The notes beneath the pieces are model-generated. The model ran no database searches. It was not told the origin of the DNA and saw only the letters and a list, made by a program, of their open reading frames with translations. This document shows, one piece after another, positions 28,981 to 38,616 of a stretch of 64,000 nucleotides of DNA. The position numbers and the translations under genes are program-made. The stretch spans positions 1 through 64,000 of the forward strand of contig JAZDSJ010000008.1 in the NCBI GenBank assembly GCA_039583345.1, read 5' to 3'. Position 1 is the first letter of the stretch. Every line of letters begins with the position of its first letter. The DNA comes from Tectiglobus diatomicola. Its GTDB lineage: Bacteria; Pseudomonadota; Alphaproteobacteria; Rhizobiales; Hyphomicrobiaceae.

Positions 28981-29727
28981 TTAACTCTTCCCTCGAATTG
29001 CAGGCAAATTCCACCAAGGTACGTTAGGGAAGCAGTGATGTTCGTAATGATAACCGAAATGAAAGCACGTTAATAGTGAGACCAGCCAATTGTAGTTATT
29101 ACTACGAGCAAGATGACTGTCTGCGAATGGTACTTTTTCTGGACGATGGGGCAAGTATGTTCCGAAGTAAAAAAGTTGAAGTGAGGAACCTAACGCCGGC
29201 ATCGCCCAGAAAAATAAAAGGTTTAGGAATGACACGTTAAAAACTAACAGATATGAAATGGCTACGATTATTATAAATAAAAGTTGTGACCAACCAAAAT
29301 ACTCAGTAAGAAAAGACCAATACCAACGACAGAAGCCGTGAGGCGGACTGGCATAGAAATCTGGATCATTAACTGTTCCAGAGTAATGGTGGTGCAAGTA
29401 ATGTTTTTTCTTTAATTCGCTGAAAAAAAAGCCGATGTATAAAAACAAACATAATCGGCCAATTGCATCATTAAGCCGTGGTAGTGACGGGGCGAGTGAA
29501 CCATGCATACAGTCGTGGGCAGTTATGAATAACCCGACGTAAAGCCAACTGATTGCTAGAAAACAAAGCGGCCCAGATATGATTGCGTGTATTCCCCACT
29601 TGAAATAAAAGACACTATGTATATGAGTCATAATCCAAGTTGCAACTACTGCACTAGCGATTAAAATTCCAAATAACGTTTGACGGCTATTTTTTACTTT
29701 CAACTTAACAAACTTATCCGCTTCCAT
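28981..29727 (-). CDS. crtW: Beta-carotene ketolase CrtW
   Basis: Membrane di-iron ketolase that adds keto groups at C4/C4' of beta-ionone rings, turning beta-carotene into echinenone and canthaxanthin. The protein has several membrane helices and the full set of histidine motifs in CrtW order: FITAHDCMHG, KKHYLHHHYSG followed by NDPDF, then FGTYLPHRPE and the C-terminal FHFGYHYEHHCFPNVPWW. The GTYLPHR and HFGYHYEHH segments separate CrtW from general fatty-acid desaturases. Length 248 is typical. It follows crtE by 19 bases in the same direction, so they form an operon. A lycopene cyclase (crtY) to make its substrate is not present in the window. Confidence 0.9.
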   Translation of the reverse strand: MEADKFVKLKVKNSRQTLFGILIASAVVATWIMTHIHSVFYFKWGIHAIISGPLCFLAISWLYVGLFITAHDCMHGSLAPSLPRLNDAIGRLCLFLYIGFFFSELKKKHYLHHHYSGTVNDPDFYASPPHGFCRWYWSFLTEYFGWSQLLFIIIVAISYLLVFNVSFLNLLFFWAMPALGSSLQLFYFGTYLPHRPEKVPFADSHLARSNNYNWLVSLLTCFHFGYHYEHHCFPNVPWWNLPAIRGKS

Positions 29728-29746
29728 TCAGCTTATTCTTTCAAAG

Positions 29747-30688
29747 TTATGAGCTGTGAATTGTAGTTCTCATACTCCTTATCAGATTAAGTGTAAACTG
29801 ACGTAATTGGTCTGCTTGAATGCCAGACATTTCTAAACAATCTAAAGCCCTTCTAACCTGTTGAATAGCTCGCTTCTCTGCATTCTCGAGCCCCATTATC
29901 CCAACAATTGTTGGTTTAATACTATCTTTGCCAGTATCTTTATCTGTAGATTTCAAATCTGTTGCAACATCAATTAGGTCATCAAATTCTTGGAAGGCCG
30001 AACCAAGTAACGCGCCAAATTCGCAAAGCAACAATTTTTGAGAACCGCTAATCTTTGCAGCAATACAGCCGAGTTCTGTGGCTGCAGCAAACAGCATACC
30101 CGTCTTCAATGCGTGCGTTAGTTCTACCTCAGAAATTTCTCTTCCTAGTGGAACCATATCACGTAGCTGCCCGCTAGACATACCATTAACACCAACTGAA
30201 CCTGCCAAACATTGCACTGCTAAAGACTGCTGTTCTTCATCTAGGAATGGACTAGAAGCTAATACTTTGAACGCTTCGCTCAAAAGTGAAATAGAAGCAA
30301 GTATTGCAGCCGGCTCGCCGAATTTAATGTGATTTGTTACTTCTCCACGCCTGAGTGATGCATTATCCATAGATGGTAGATCATCAATAATAAGTGAAGC
30401 GGTGTGTACCATTTCCACTGCTTTAGCACAGCACATAGCACAACGCCATCGTCTGTCCCATCCAGCCATTACAAGGAGTGTTAGCAATCCACGCACGCAC
30501 TTGCCCCTCAAACCAAGGCTATAACGGATAGTCTCACTCAATCTCTCTCTCGTATTACTACTATCAAAAGCGTGAAAATTAATAGTAGTGCATAGTTCAG
30601 CTTGCATTTCGTCTAGGAATTCAATGGCCTGGAAGGCAACAGATGATGGAGCTGTCAAAACTGCTACATCATCCTCAAGTTCACTCAT
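29747..30688 (-). CDS. crtE: Geranylgeranyl diphosphate synthase CrtE
   Basis: Prenyl-chain elongating enzyme supplying C20 geranylgeranyl diphosphate for carotenoids. The first aspartate-rich motif is DDLPSMD at residues 102-108, followed by NASLRRG; the second is EFDDLID. Both are intact. AAGGAAA precedes the ATG at good spacing. The 313-residue length is usual. Position directly upstream of crtW and facing crtI argues for CrtE rather than the housekeeping farnesyl diphosphate synthase IspA, whose sequence is similar (IspA also has a DDLPSMD); if no other copy exists in the genome it could serve both needs. Confidence 0.82.
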   Translation of the reverse strand: MSELEDDVAVLTAPSSVAFQAIEFLDEMQAELCTTINFHAFDSSNTRERLSETIRYSLGLRGKCVRGLLTLLVMAGWDRRWRCAMCCAKAVEMVHTASLIIDDLPSMDNASLRRGEVTNHIKFGEPAAILASISLLSEAFKVLASSPFLDEEQQSLAVQCLAGSVGVNGMSSGQLRDMVPLGREISEVELTHALKTGMLFAAATELGCIAAKISGSQKLLLCEFGALLGSAFQEFDDLIDVATDLKSTDKDTGKDSIKPTIVGIMGLENAEKRAIQQVRRALDCLEMSGIQADQLRQFTLNLIRSMRTTIHSS

Positions 30689-31463
30689 ACATCAATTTCC
30701 TTAATTTCATTTGTGGAGCATTTTTTTCTTTTTATCTTCAAGCCATTCGCAAAATTAAAAGAATAAGGCTATATATATATTAAATATAATATAATTTTAC
30801 TGCTAGTATTATCGCAAACAACACATAATTTGAAAACTTCAACTTTGAAAGCAGTTTAAACTTAGAGGCTCACTTATTAAACATTTCAAAATACTAATAT
30901 TTAAAGTATGAAATTAAACACCACTAAGACTAGCGCTTGGCTACACATTCTAGTCATAATTCAACTAATAGTGAAGTAAATATCACCTTAGCGTAACAAA
31001 ATGATTTGCAATACATTTTCAAGATAATAGATTTGTCAAGCTTATTTTCTGTAGAATGATGTAGGCGAGATATTGATAAAACACACTCAATGTGCCAGCT
31101 AAATGTATCTTTTTTAAAGACCTGACTCAAATTAGTACAAAGGCTATTGCAATATTAGAGTATTTTACTTTTAACGCAACCTCATATGTATAATCATTTT
31201 GCCATGCTATCAAAACATTTCATTACATATTTTAATGGTTATGACAGAACAGTAGAGCAACAACTTTTGGGCTACACGCATTATTTAAAGCCAAATTACA
31301 TTGCAAAAAGCAAATAATTCTGCCAGAAACTACAATTTCAGATAAGCACAATATTTATTTTATGCTAATAGAAATATTATGGTAACGCTAAATTTTGTCA
31401 AACTTGCCAATCTAAATTAGAGTACAAAGAGTGGCTAATTCATAGGCATAAAGAGGTAAATCA
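30689..31463. other. Divergent gap between crtE and crtI
   Basis: A 775-base AT-rich region between leftward crtE-crtW and rightward crtI. It should carry both promoters but is far longer than needed. No crtY, crtB or crtZ fragment can be read in any frame, and no RNA gene was found. Confidence 0.55.
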
Positions 31464-32966
31464 ATGTCAAATGCGGCGTGTCGGCACAAACCTAGTTCAA
31501 ACCATCGCGCCATTGTTATAGGTTCGGGTTTCGGAGGACTTGCAGCCGCTCTTAGGTTGCGTGCGAAAGGCTATGCTGTTACAGTATTAGAACGATGCGA
31601 AAACCCTGGAGGCCGAGCACAAGTGTTTGAACATGGCGGTTATCGTCATGACGCAGGTCCAACTGTGATCACTGCACCATTTCTATTTTCTGAATTATTC
31701 GAACTATTTAATAAAAAAATAGAGGATTATGTGGAATTTGTACCATTAAAGCCTTGGTACAGATTTTGTTACACCGACGGAGATACATTCGACTATGGAG
31801 GCACGCTTGAAGATACTCTTAAGGAAATCCGTCGTATCGAGCCACGCGATGAGGCCGGTTACCTGCGCCTTCTGAAACATTCTAAAAAAATTTTTGATGT
31901 GGGTTTCACTAAACTAGCTGAACAACCATTCCATAATTGTTATAAAATGCTATATGAGATCCCTCGCCTTGCTAGGTTGCGTTTTGACCGTACAGTCTGG
32001 CAATTTGTGTCCCATCACGTTACTAGCGATAAGATCCGAAGAGCTTTTTCTATACCGCCTTTACTGGTAGGTGGAAATCCATTTGAAACAACAAGTATTT
32101 ATGGCCTAATCCACTATCTGGAACGGAAATGGGGTGTATACTTTACGATGGGAGGAACAGGAAGGCTTGTACAGGCATTGACTACCTTGATGTACGAAGA
32201 AGGTATTCAATTATGCCTCAATACAACGGTTGAGGAAATTGTTTTAAGCGGATACAAAGCAAATGGCGTTAGATTAGCCAACGGCGAGATGCTACACGCA
32301 GATATAATTGTCACTAACACAGATCCATTGCATTTATACACCAAAATGTTACCGCAGAATAAAATTAGTACTGGCGCTAAAAGAAAACTCCGTTCACGCA
32401 AATCTATGGGATTGTTTGTGCTTTATTTTGGTACAGATCGTACCTATCCTGATATAGCCCATCATACTATCTGGCTAGGTGAACAATTCCGCGAATTGTT
32501 AAACGATATTTTTCATAGTAAAATTGTTCCTCGAGATTTCTCTCTTTATATTCACCGTCCGACGGCGACAGACCAGTCCTTTGCTCCGGAAGGGCATGAC
32601 TCTTTTTATGTTTTATGTCCAGTGCCTAATCTTGACAGCCAAATTGATTGGAAATCAGAGGGTCCTCGTTTGCAAGAACGTATTATTCAGAAACTTGATG
32701 AGACCATACTTCCCAAGTTGAAAACTCATATTATGTCACCATTCCATATGACACCTAAAGATTTCGCACACGATTATTTAAGCGTTGGAGGTGCCGGTTT
32801 CTCAATCGCCCCTCATTTTACACAATCTGCCTGGTTCAGGTTCCATAATCGTGCTGAAGGAATACAAAATCTATATCTTGTTGGCGCTGGTACACATCCT
32901 GGTGCAGGCTTACCTGGTGTAATCTCTTCTGCCAAGGTAATTGATAAGCTTGTAGACAATGTTTAA
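31464..32966 (+). CDS. crtI: Phytoene desaturase CrtI
   Basis: FAD-dependent desaturase converting phytoene to neurosporene or lycopene. It has the N-terminal dinucleotide fold GSGFGG (residues 20-25) with the LERCENPGGRAQ segment, the family region PPLLVGGNPFETTSIYGLI and HYLERKWGVYFTMGGTG, and the C-terminal CrtI signature ending in VGAGTHPGAGLPGV. All are full and the 500-residue length is normal, so it looks active. AGAGGT is placed well ahead of the ATG. CrtI is usually followed directly by crtB (phytoene synthase); here a 700-base gap follows instead. The number of desaturation steps cannot be read from sequence. Confidence 0.95.
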   Translation: MSNAACRHKPSSNHRAIVIGSGFGGLAAALRLRAKGYAVTVLERCENPGGRAQVFEHGGYRHDAGPTVITAPFLFSELFELFNKKIEDYVEFVPLKPWYRFCYTDGDTFDYGGTLEDTLKEIRRIEPRDEAGYLRLLKHSKKIFDVGFTKLAEQPFHNCYKMLYEIPRLARLRFDRTVWQFVSHHVTSDKIRRAFSIPPLLVGGNPFETTSIYGLIHYLERKWGVYFTMGGTGRLVQALTTLMYEEGIQLCLNTTVEEIVLSGYKANGVRLANGEMLHADIIVTNTDPLHLYTKMLPQNKISTGAKRKLRSRKSMGLFVLYFGTDRTYPDIAHHTIWLGEQFRELLNDIFHSKIVPRDFSLYIHRPTATDQSFAPEGHDSFYVLCPVPNLDSQIDWKSEGPRLQERIIQKLDETILPKLKTHIMSPFHMTPKDFAHDYLSVGGAGFSIAPHFTQSAWFRFHNRAEGIQNLYLVGAGTHPGAGLPGVISSAKVIDKLVDNV

Positions 32967-33667
32967 TATCTAAAATGGAGTGAAGCCACCAATAGGTTAA
33001 TAAATCTAGTCATTTATTACCAATATTGTTTGTTATCACGAACTTTTATATTTTTTCTTGGATTATCTAAAGTAAATACTACTTCGTAAATAACTGGTTA
33101 TCCCAAAGTGTGTAATATAAGCTTAGATAAAGCTTTACGCAGTAATAATTGTTGCTGAGTTACAACTCTAACTTTCCGCCCCAAAAAAGTTTGTCAAGTA
33201 TGGTGCTACGTGCACCTTTTTTGTGACCACTACAACAGCTAGACTTTCGTTACATTTTAAAAGCATCTTTTTTTCTAACATAGAAGGTAGAACGCTTCGC
33301 TTCAATTGTAGAATATTATTTAGATGCAGCGTGAAGATGATTGGAATATGAATAGTTAATAATCTAATTATAATTTTAAAGCTTCAATAACTTTAAGGTG
33401 AATATATTTCTATAAGTTGTAGAAGATACTTAATATATATTGTCATTAATTAAAAGTATTCATAGCTTTCAATCGTTCCGATTCTAAAGTATTGTGTAGA
33501 AAAGTATAAGGCTTTTAAATTTCATATTTGGCTTCTTATGCTTTGTTAATTTTAATGACCCTTGGATAGCACGCATATCATTATTTTATAAGCTTATATT
33601 AACTCAATGTATTTTGTATAGGCATATGCTTAAATTTCACAGGTCACATCCATCGAGCACAGATGAC
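32967..33667. other. Gap after crtI, at the usual crtB position
   Basis: About 700 bases without a readable gene, with a strong terminator at 33202-33222. The 235 bases between the crtI stop and the terminator may be the trace of a lost downstream gene; no phytoene synthase motif is visible. The remainder is the upstream region of the YfgM-like gene. Confidence 0.5.
33202..33222 (+). terminator. Rho-independent terminator downstream of crtI
   Basis: Stem GGTGC (33202-33206), loop TACGT, GCACC (33212-33216), then six T (33217-33222). The stem is GC-rich against an AT-rich background, which makes chance less likely. It lies 236 bases past the crtI stop. Confidence 0.65.
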
Positions 33668-34423
33668 ATGACTGACACACAAAACGTTTTTTTTAGCGAA
33701 GTGCAGAATGAAGTGCGTCGCGATCAATTCATGAAATTATCTAATAAGTATGGGATGGTGGTTTTCGGTGGGTTGATAGCCTTATCTATACTTTACTTAA
33801 CTTGGAGTTACTTTGTAAATTCACATCGAAATGCAGTGGCTAGTACTGGTGCTCAATTTGCAGAAGTTATGCAACTAATTTCTAAAGGCAAACGAAACGA
33901 TGCTATACATGGCTTTGAACAAATTGCAAATGAAGGTTTTGGCGGTTACTCTCAGCTTTCACTATTATGGTTAGCAGCGCAGGCTCGTAAAGATAAACAA
34001 GTCGATCAAGCTATTGCATATTATCAAAGGCTTATTTCCAATTTATCAACTGACCCACTCATTCGAGACTTTGCAAAATTACAAGTCATTAACTTGAAAT
34101 TAGATGTCGATGACTGGTCGAACTCTAAAAAAAATCTTAATGATCTTATCAAGAATGATAGTCCCTGGAAATATACTGCGCTTGAAACTCTTAGTCTTGC
34201 GGCTTATCGTGCTGAAAATTACGAAGTTGCAAAAAAAGCACTTAAGCAATTATTAATGTATGAACACACACCTAAGTTTTCAAAACAGCACGCCGAAGTT
34301 TTGATGTCTATATTAGAGCAAAAAATGGAGTTATTATCTTCAGATGATACCCCAGTAGCTATAAACCAGTCTAATAGTAACAGACAAAAAATAGAGAGAA
34401 ACGGTGAAGCCAAAACAAAATAA
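33668..34423 (+). CDS. YfgM-like TPR membrane protein (BamB-linked)
   Basis: An inner-membrane protein with one N-terminal helix and a periplasmic tetratricopeptide-like domain. From the ATG at 33668 the sequence begins with a short cytoplasmic part (FFSEVQNEVRRDQFMKLSNKYG), a membrane helix (VVFGGLIALSILYLTW) and then helical repeats. An ATG-like opening at 33614 would add 18 residues not found in the family, so the internal start is preferred. In many proteobacteria a YfgM-type protein sits before bamB and der, exactly as here; YfgM associates with the Sec translocon and periplasmic chaperones. The C-terminal 25 residues are Ser/Asn-rich and overlap bamB. The product is 251 residues. Confidence 0.8.
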   Translation: MTDTQNVFFSEVQNEVRRDQFMKLSNKYGMVVFGGLIALSILYLTWSYFVNSHRNAVASTGAQFAEVMQLISKGKRNDAIHGFEQIANEGFGGYSQLSLLWLAAQARKDKQVDQAIAYYQRLISNLSTDPLIRDFAKLQVINLKLDVDDWSNSKKNLNDLIKNDSPWKYTALETLSLAAYRAENYEVAKKALKQLLMYEHTPKFSKQHAEVLMSILEQKMELLSSDDTPVAINQSNSNRQKIERNGEAKTK

Positions 34424-35753
34424 CCTAGATAATCTTGTAATAATATTTGTATATCCAGCAATATTGGCTTTGCTTGCTGTACTGTTACCCGGATGTTCTG
34501 CTTACTTAAATGATTTAAATACTCTTAATCTTCGGACTGAAAAGTCAACTTCTAAGCTCACTAACAAACGCACTCCCATACTACAGCAAACTAAAGTTAC
34601 CAACTGGAAGTTATCTTTATTACCCGTTGCACTGCCAAAGATGATACAAAATATGTCTTGGTCTCAGCCAGGTGGTGAATCAAACAACGCACCTGGTCAT
34701 TTGTATCTTTCTAAAAAAATAAGTAAAGTTTGGTTAGCAAACATTGGTTCAGGTTCATCATCATCCGGCCGCTTGACTTCGAGCCCAATAGTTTTTGATG
34801 GACGCGTATACACTTTAGATGCGAAAGCTAATATTAGTTCATTTTCTACTTCTAGTGGCAATCGACTATGGCGTGTTAATTTAACACCTGAAAATGAAAA
34901 TTCTGCTGAGGGGTTTGGTGGTGGCCTCGCTGCTGATACTAATCGTTTATATGCTGCTACTGGCTTTGGGCTATTGGTGGCAATCGATCCCACTAACGGC
35001 AAGCAACTTTGGTCGAAAATGCTTGGTACTCCAATTCGTTCATCTCCAACTGCAGCACAAAATAAGGTGTTTGTGACAGCAACAGACGGTCGATTTTTTT
35101 GTCTAAATGGTTATGACGGAAAAATCATATGGAGTTATCGTGGCTTTAGTGAAACTACACAAATCAGCTCTAATCCTAGCCCGGCTGTGGATAGTGACGT
35201 AGCTATAGCACCTTATCCAAATGGTGATATAGTTGCCATTCAGATTTCAACTGGCACACTACTGTGGAAAGAGAACCTTACACCTTCAAATGGAATAATT
35301 TCACCTACCTCAATGAGAGATGCAGCAAGGCCAGTTGTATTTAAGAATATAGTATTTGCCATAGGACACGGTGGACGTATGATCGCAACACAACAAAAGA
35401 CCGGCGAACGACTCTGGACCTATAATATTTCAGGGGTTCAACCACCTTGGATTGCTGGTAATAATATATTTGTTGTTGACCTTAAGGGTAAACTAAGTTC
35501 TTTTGAACGTCGAAATGGTATGTTAATTTGGACTTTGAAAATTCCAGGCTCTCGGACTTGGTTTGGCCCTGCACTTGGAGGAGGTGGGCTCTGGCTTACT
35601 TCAGATAAAGGTGCACTGATTAACGCTGATGCAGAGACTGGACGTATTATCCAAAGACTATCGCTTGGAAAGCCGATCTTTATTGCTCCTGTTATTGCTA
35701 ATGGTATGTTGTTTGTCCTTACTGATGACGCGCATCTTATAGCTTATCGCTAA
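34404..35753 (+). CDS. bamB: Outer membrane assembly lipoprotein BamB
   Basis: BamB is a lipoprotein of the BAM complex, an eight-bladed beta-propeller that supports BamA in outer membrane protein insertion. It starts at a GTG at 34404 (AGAGAGAA just upstream), inside the end of the preceding gene. The N-terminal signal ends in a lipobox LLPGC with cysteine 31. From about residue 110 there are repeated PQQ-like blades, each with a W at its core (GNRLWRVNL, GKQLWSKML, GKIIWSYRG, GTLLWKENL, GERLWTYNI). Length 449 is longer than E. coli BamB (392) but normal for alphaproteobacteria. The order YfgM-like, bamB, der is conserved. Confidence 0.93.
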   Translation: MKPKQNNLDNLVIIFVYPAILALLAVLLPGCSAYLNDLNTLNLRTEKSTSKLTNKRTPILQQTKVTNWKLSLLPVALPKMIQNMSWSQPGGESNNAPGHLYLSKKISKVWLANIGSGSSSSGRLTSSPIVFDGRVYTLDAKANISSFSTSSGNRLWRVNLTPENENSAEGFGGGLAADTNRLYAATGFGLLVAIDPTNGKQLWSKMLGTPIRSSPTAAQNKVFVTATDGRFFCLNGYDGKIIWSYRGFSETTQISSNPSPAVDSDVAIAPYPNGDIVAIQISTGTLLWKENLTPSNGIISPTSMRDAARPVVFKNIVFAIGHGGRMIATQQKTGERLWTYNISGVQPPWIAGNNIFVVDLKGKLSSFERRNGMLIWTLKIPGSRTWFGPALGGGGLWLTSDKGALINADAETGRIIQRLSLGKPIFIAPVIANGMLFVLTDDAHLIAYR

Positions 35754-36059
35754 ATATATAAACGCATGTTTAACATGAAAAGAAAGAAACAACACCGTCT
35801 CTTATATGAAAATTGTAAACACTGTGCATCGCGCCTCATAAATTGGCAGTCAAGAATGTTTTGTAAGAGTTAATAACTTTAGATTTAAATCTGTATTATT
35901 CGTACATAATTGCTATGCACAATTGTAATCTTATAGTAAGCATCAGACTGAAGTTATAATTATCGTTATAAAGTATGGAAATATTAGTATTTTGCCTTTG
36001 TTATAATACGAATAACCAAATGCTAGTAATAATTTGCGAAAGTTATTTAAGCTAAAAAA
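35754..36059. other. Gap between bamB and der
   Basis: A 306-base AT-rich stretch. bamB and der are often directly adjacent in relatives, so the gap is wider than usual. No gene, RNA or clear terminator was found. Confidence 0.5.
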
Positions 36060-37466
36060 ATGAGTGTAAAACCCGTAATAGCAATTATCGGACGCCCTAA
36101 CGTTGGCAAATCCACGCTTTTCAATAGGCTTACCGGAAAACGCTTGGCGTTAGTCTCTAATGTACCAGGTCTTACACGCGATCGACGAGAAGATTATGCT
36201 TACATCATAGGCCATAAAGTAAAGTTAATAGATACAGCCGGATTAGAAGAAACGGTAGTTGGTTCCATTCCTGAACGAATGCGCAAGCAAAGTGAACAGG
36301 CTCTGGCTAAAGCTCATATTATATTATTTATTATAGATGCGCGCACCGGTATAGTCCCTGCTGATATACAGTTCTCTAAAATGACGCGTCGTACTGGTCT
36401 TCCTATAGTTCTAGTTGCCAATAAGTGTGAAGGACTTTTGGCTGAAAATATTTTATGTGAAGCTTTTGAACTTGGTTTGGGAAAACCAGTATCAATTTCT
36501 GCCGAGCATAACAAAGGTATTAGAGAATTATGTACAGATATTCTGCTGGGTCTTGGTTTAAAACCTATTCAAACAAGTTGTAGTAAAGTCAAATCTCAAT
36601 TTAATGATATTATAGATATTCCCCCTAAAAAGGAAATTGTACCTTATTTACAACGTCCTATCAAGATCGCAGTAGTCGGTCGTCCGAATTCAGGAAAGTC
36701 TACATTAATTAATGCCTTACTTGATGAAGAACGAATGATTACAGGACCAGAACCTGGTTTAACTCATGACGCTATTTCTTCTGATTTTGTCTGGAAAGGA
36801 AAGAATCTGAAGCTTTTTGACACTGCTGGTCTCAGACGAAAATCACGTATTCATAAAAATATTGAGAAACTATCAGCAAGTGATACTATACGTGCTATTA
36901 AATTCGCTGATGTGGTTATACTCATGATCGATGCTTCGCAAGCTTTAGAGCATCAAGATCTTACAATTGCTGATCATGTAATCACTGAAGGCCGTACGAT
37001 AGTAATTGCCATTAATAAGTGGGATAAAATAGAAAACAAGCAACTTGTAGCAAAAAACATCCGCCTCATTGTCAAGGACAAGCTTGCACAAGTACAAGGT
37101 GTTCCAATAGTGCAAATTTCTGCGTTAGCTGAATGCGGCCTTGATAAACTAATGAATGCGACGATTGCTGCATATGATGTCTGGAATAAACGTATAGGAA
37201 CATCTAGTTTAAACCTCTGGTTACAAGAGGCTGTATCTCAGCATATGCCACCTTCATTCCGTGGTCGCCGTGTTCGTCTTCGCTATATTACACAACCATT
37301 GACTCGGCCACCGACATTCGCAATATTCTGCTCTCAGCCTGATGGATTGTCTAAATCATATACTCGTTACTTATTAAACAGTTTAAGAGAAACCTTTAAA
37401 ATACCCGGTACACCCATACGTATTAATATACGTAAAGGCAAAAATCCATATGCAAAGCGTCATTAA
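36060..37466 (+). CDS. der: Ribosome biogenesis GTPase Der (EngA)
   Basis: Essential double-GTPase acting in late 50S subunit assembly. Two G domains in tandem are visible: the first with GRPNVGKST (residues 11-19), DTAGLE and NKCE; the second (from about residue 200) with GRPNSGKST, DTAGLRRKS and NKWD. A C-terminal KH-like domain (about 385-468) contains HMPPSFRGRRVRLRY. The first domain uses NKCE rather than NKxD, common in alphaproteobacterial Der. Length 468 is normal. It lies downstream of bamB in the conserved order. Confidence 0.97.
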   Translation: MSVKPVIAIIGRPNVGKSTLFNRLTGKRLALVSNVPGLTRDRREDYAYIIGHKVKLIDTAGLEETVVGSIPERMRKQSEQALAKAHIILFIIDARTGIVPADIQFSKMTRRTGLPIVLVANKCEGLLAENILCEAFELGLGKPVSISAEHNKGIRELCTDILLGLGLKPIQTSCSKVKSQFNDIIDIPPKKEIVPYLQRPIKIAVVGRPNSGKSTLINALLDEERMITGPEPGLTHDAISSDFVWKGKNLKLFDTAGLRRKSRIHKNIEKLSASDTIRAIKFADVVILMIDASQALEHQDLTIADHVITEGRTIVIAINKWDKIENKQLVAKNIRLIVKDKLAQVQGVPIVQISALAECGLDKLMNATIAAYDVWNKRIGTSSLNLWLQEAVSQHMPPSFRGRRVRLRYITQPLTRPPTFAIFCSQPDGLSKSYTRYLLNSLRETFKIPGTPIRINIRKGKNPYAKRH

Positions 37467-37738
37467 TCTTAAATATCCTATCTTAGTATTAGTCTATTAT
37501 CATGCACGAAATATTCGATAAATAAATCGTCTATTTATATCTAGAATTAGTATTGTACTGTAGACATTTTTTATGATCAGAAATTTTCATAATATTATAG
37601 TCCTATATCTATTAATAGGCTTTTGAAAGTTTATATAACAAACGCAGGAATACTAAAATAACGTTTCAATAGGAAATGCAAATCAATTTTTAGCCAGCCA
37701 AAATATATAACTTGTACTAAATTAATGGACTAAAATAA

Positions 37739-38191
37739 ATGACAGAGGTTTTATTCTATGATCTGAGATATGAAACAGTGGATTGCATTCTCCCAAGTCT
37801 TCTAGAAAAAACTATTGCACGTGGTTGGAATGCAGTTGTTCAGGTGGACCATGATGAACGTATCGAATTTCTAAATAGACTACTCTGGACCTATCGTGAT
37901 GACAGCTTTTTACCACACGGTAGCGCTAAGGATGGAAATGCTATCAATCAGCCTATTTATCTAACATCGAATCTAAATGAAAATCCAAATAATGCCTGTA
38001 TTAGATTTCTAATAGATGGTGCTCAACTCGAAACCTTCAAAGGCTATAATCGTATTGTTTGTATGTTCAATGGAAATATTGATGAAGCATTGCATGCAGC
38101 ACGTATCTCATGGAAAAAAGCACTACATGAAAATTGCGATTTAACTTACTGGAGGCAAAGCACTGAAGGTAAATGGGAAAGGAAAGCTTGA
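37739..38191 (+). CDS. holC: DNA polymerase III chi subunit HolC
   Basis: Chi links the clamp-loader to single-strand binding protein at the replication fork. The 150-residue protein carries the family pattern: an N-terminal beta-strand (EVLFYDL), LLEKTIARGWNAVV, the LLWTYRDDSFLPHG segment that is the best HolC signature, and later FNGNIDEALHAARISWK. The holC gene usually follows pepA (leucyl aminopeptidase), which is missing here; der precedes it instead across 272 bases. Family assignment is good by motif. Confidence 0.88.
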   Translation: MTEVLFYDLRYETVDCILPSLLEKTIARGWNAVVQVDHDERIEFLNRLLWTYRDDSFLPHGSAKDGNAINQPIYLTSNLNENPNNACIRFLIDGAQLETFKGYNRIVCMFNGNIDEALHAARISWKKALHENCDLTYWRQSTEGKWERKA

Positions 38192-38616
38192 ATGTGAAAG
38201 TAGTACCCAAACTATTTTTCAATATCATTCTGAAGCTAGACCTTTAACTTTGAACCATCACAGTTTTTTGAAAAATTATAACTTTATCATGATGACATTA
38301 TAATTATATAAAGTTAATTAGATGCTTTCATTTAATCTTAATTATATGTGTCGTAAAACTACCTAAAGGACAGCTATCATTTAACTGTGTCTAAAAAGAG
38401 TAATCCAAAAAAGTGGAGCTAATATTTGATATATGAACAAGTGAGCTTATATACATATTTCCATTATCTATGATAAATAAAAAAACCCTGAATGTAACAA
38501 TATCATTAACCACGATCAAGCTGAGCAATAAAAGGTATAAACCTTTAGTGCTTCACTCCAAAGCATAAAAAAGTACCGATTAATGATATCGAAATAAGAA
38601 AAGGTTGCAGATACTC
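38192..38616. other. Convergent gap between holC and nuoD
   Basis: A 425-base region between convergent genes. In an intact complex I operon nuoE would follow nuoD leftward into this space, but no NuoE sequence can be read. A weak hairpin at 38531-38546 (AAAGGT/ACCTTT) could end the nuo transcript but lacks a proper T-run. Confidence 0.5.

Noticed and set aside
37602..37619. Hairpin CCTAT/ATAGG after der as a terminator
   Set aside because: Five AT-rich pairs with an eight-base loop and only four T following; too weak.
38531..38546. Hairpin AAAGGT/ACCTTT as the nuo operon terminator
   Set aside because: No T-run on the leftward strand; mentioned only within the gap description.
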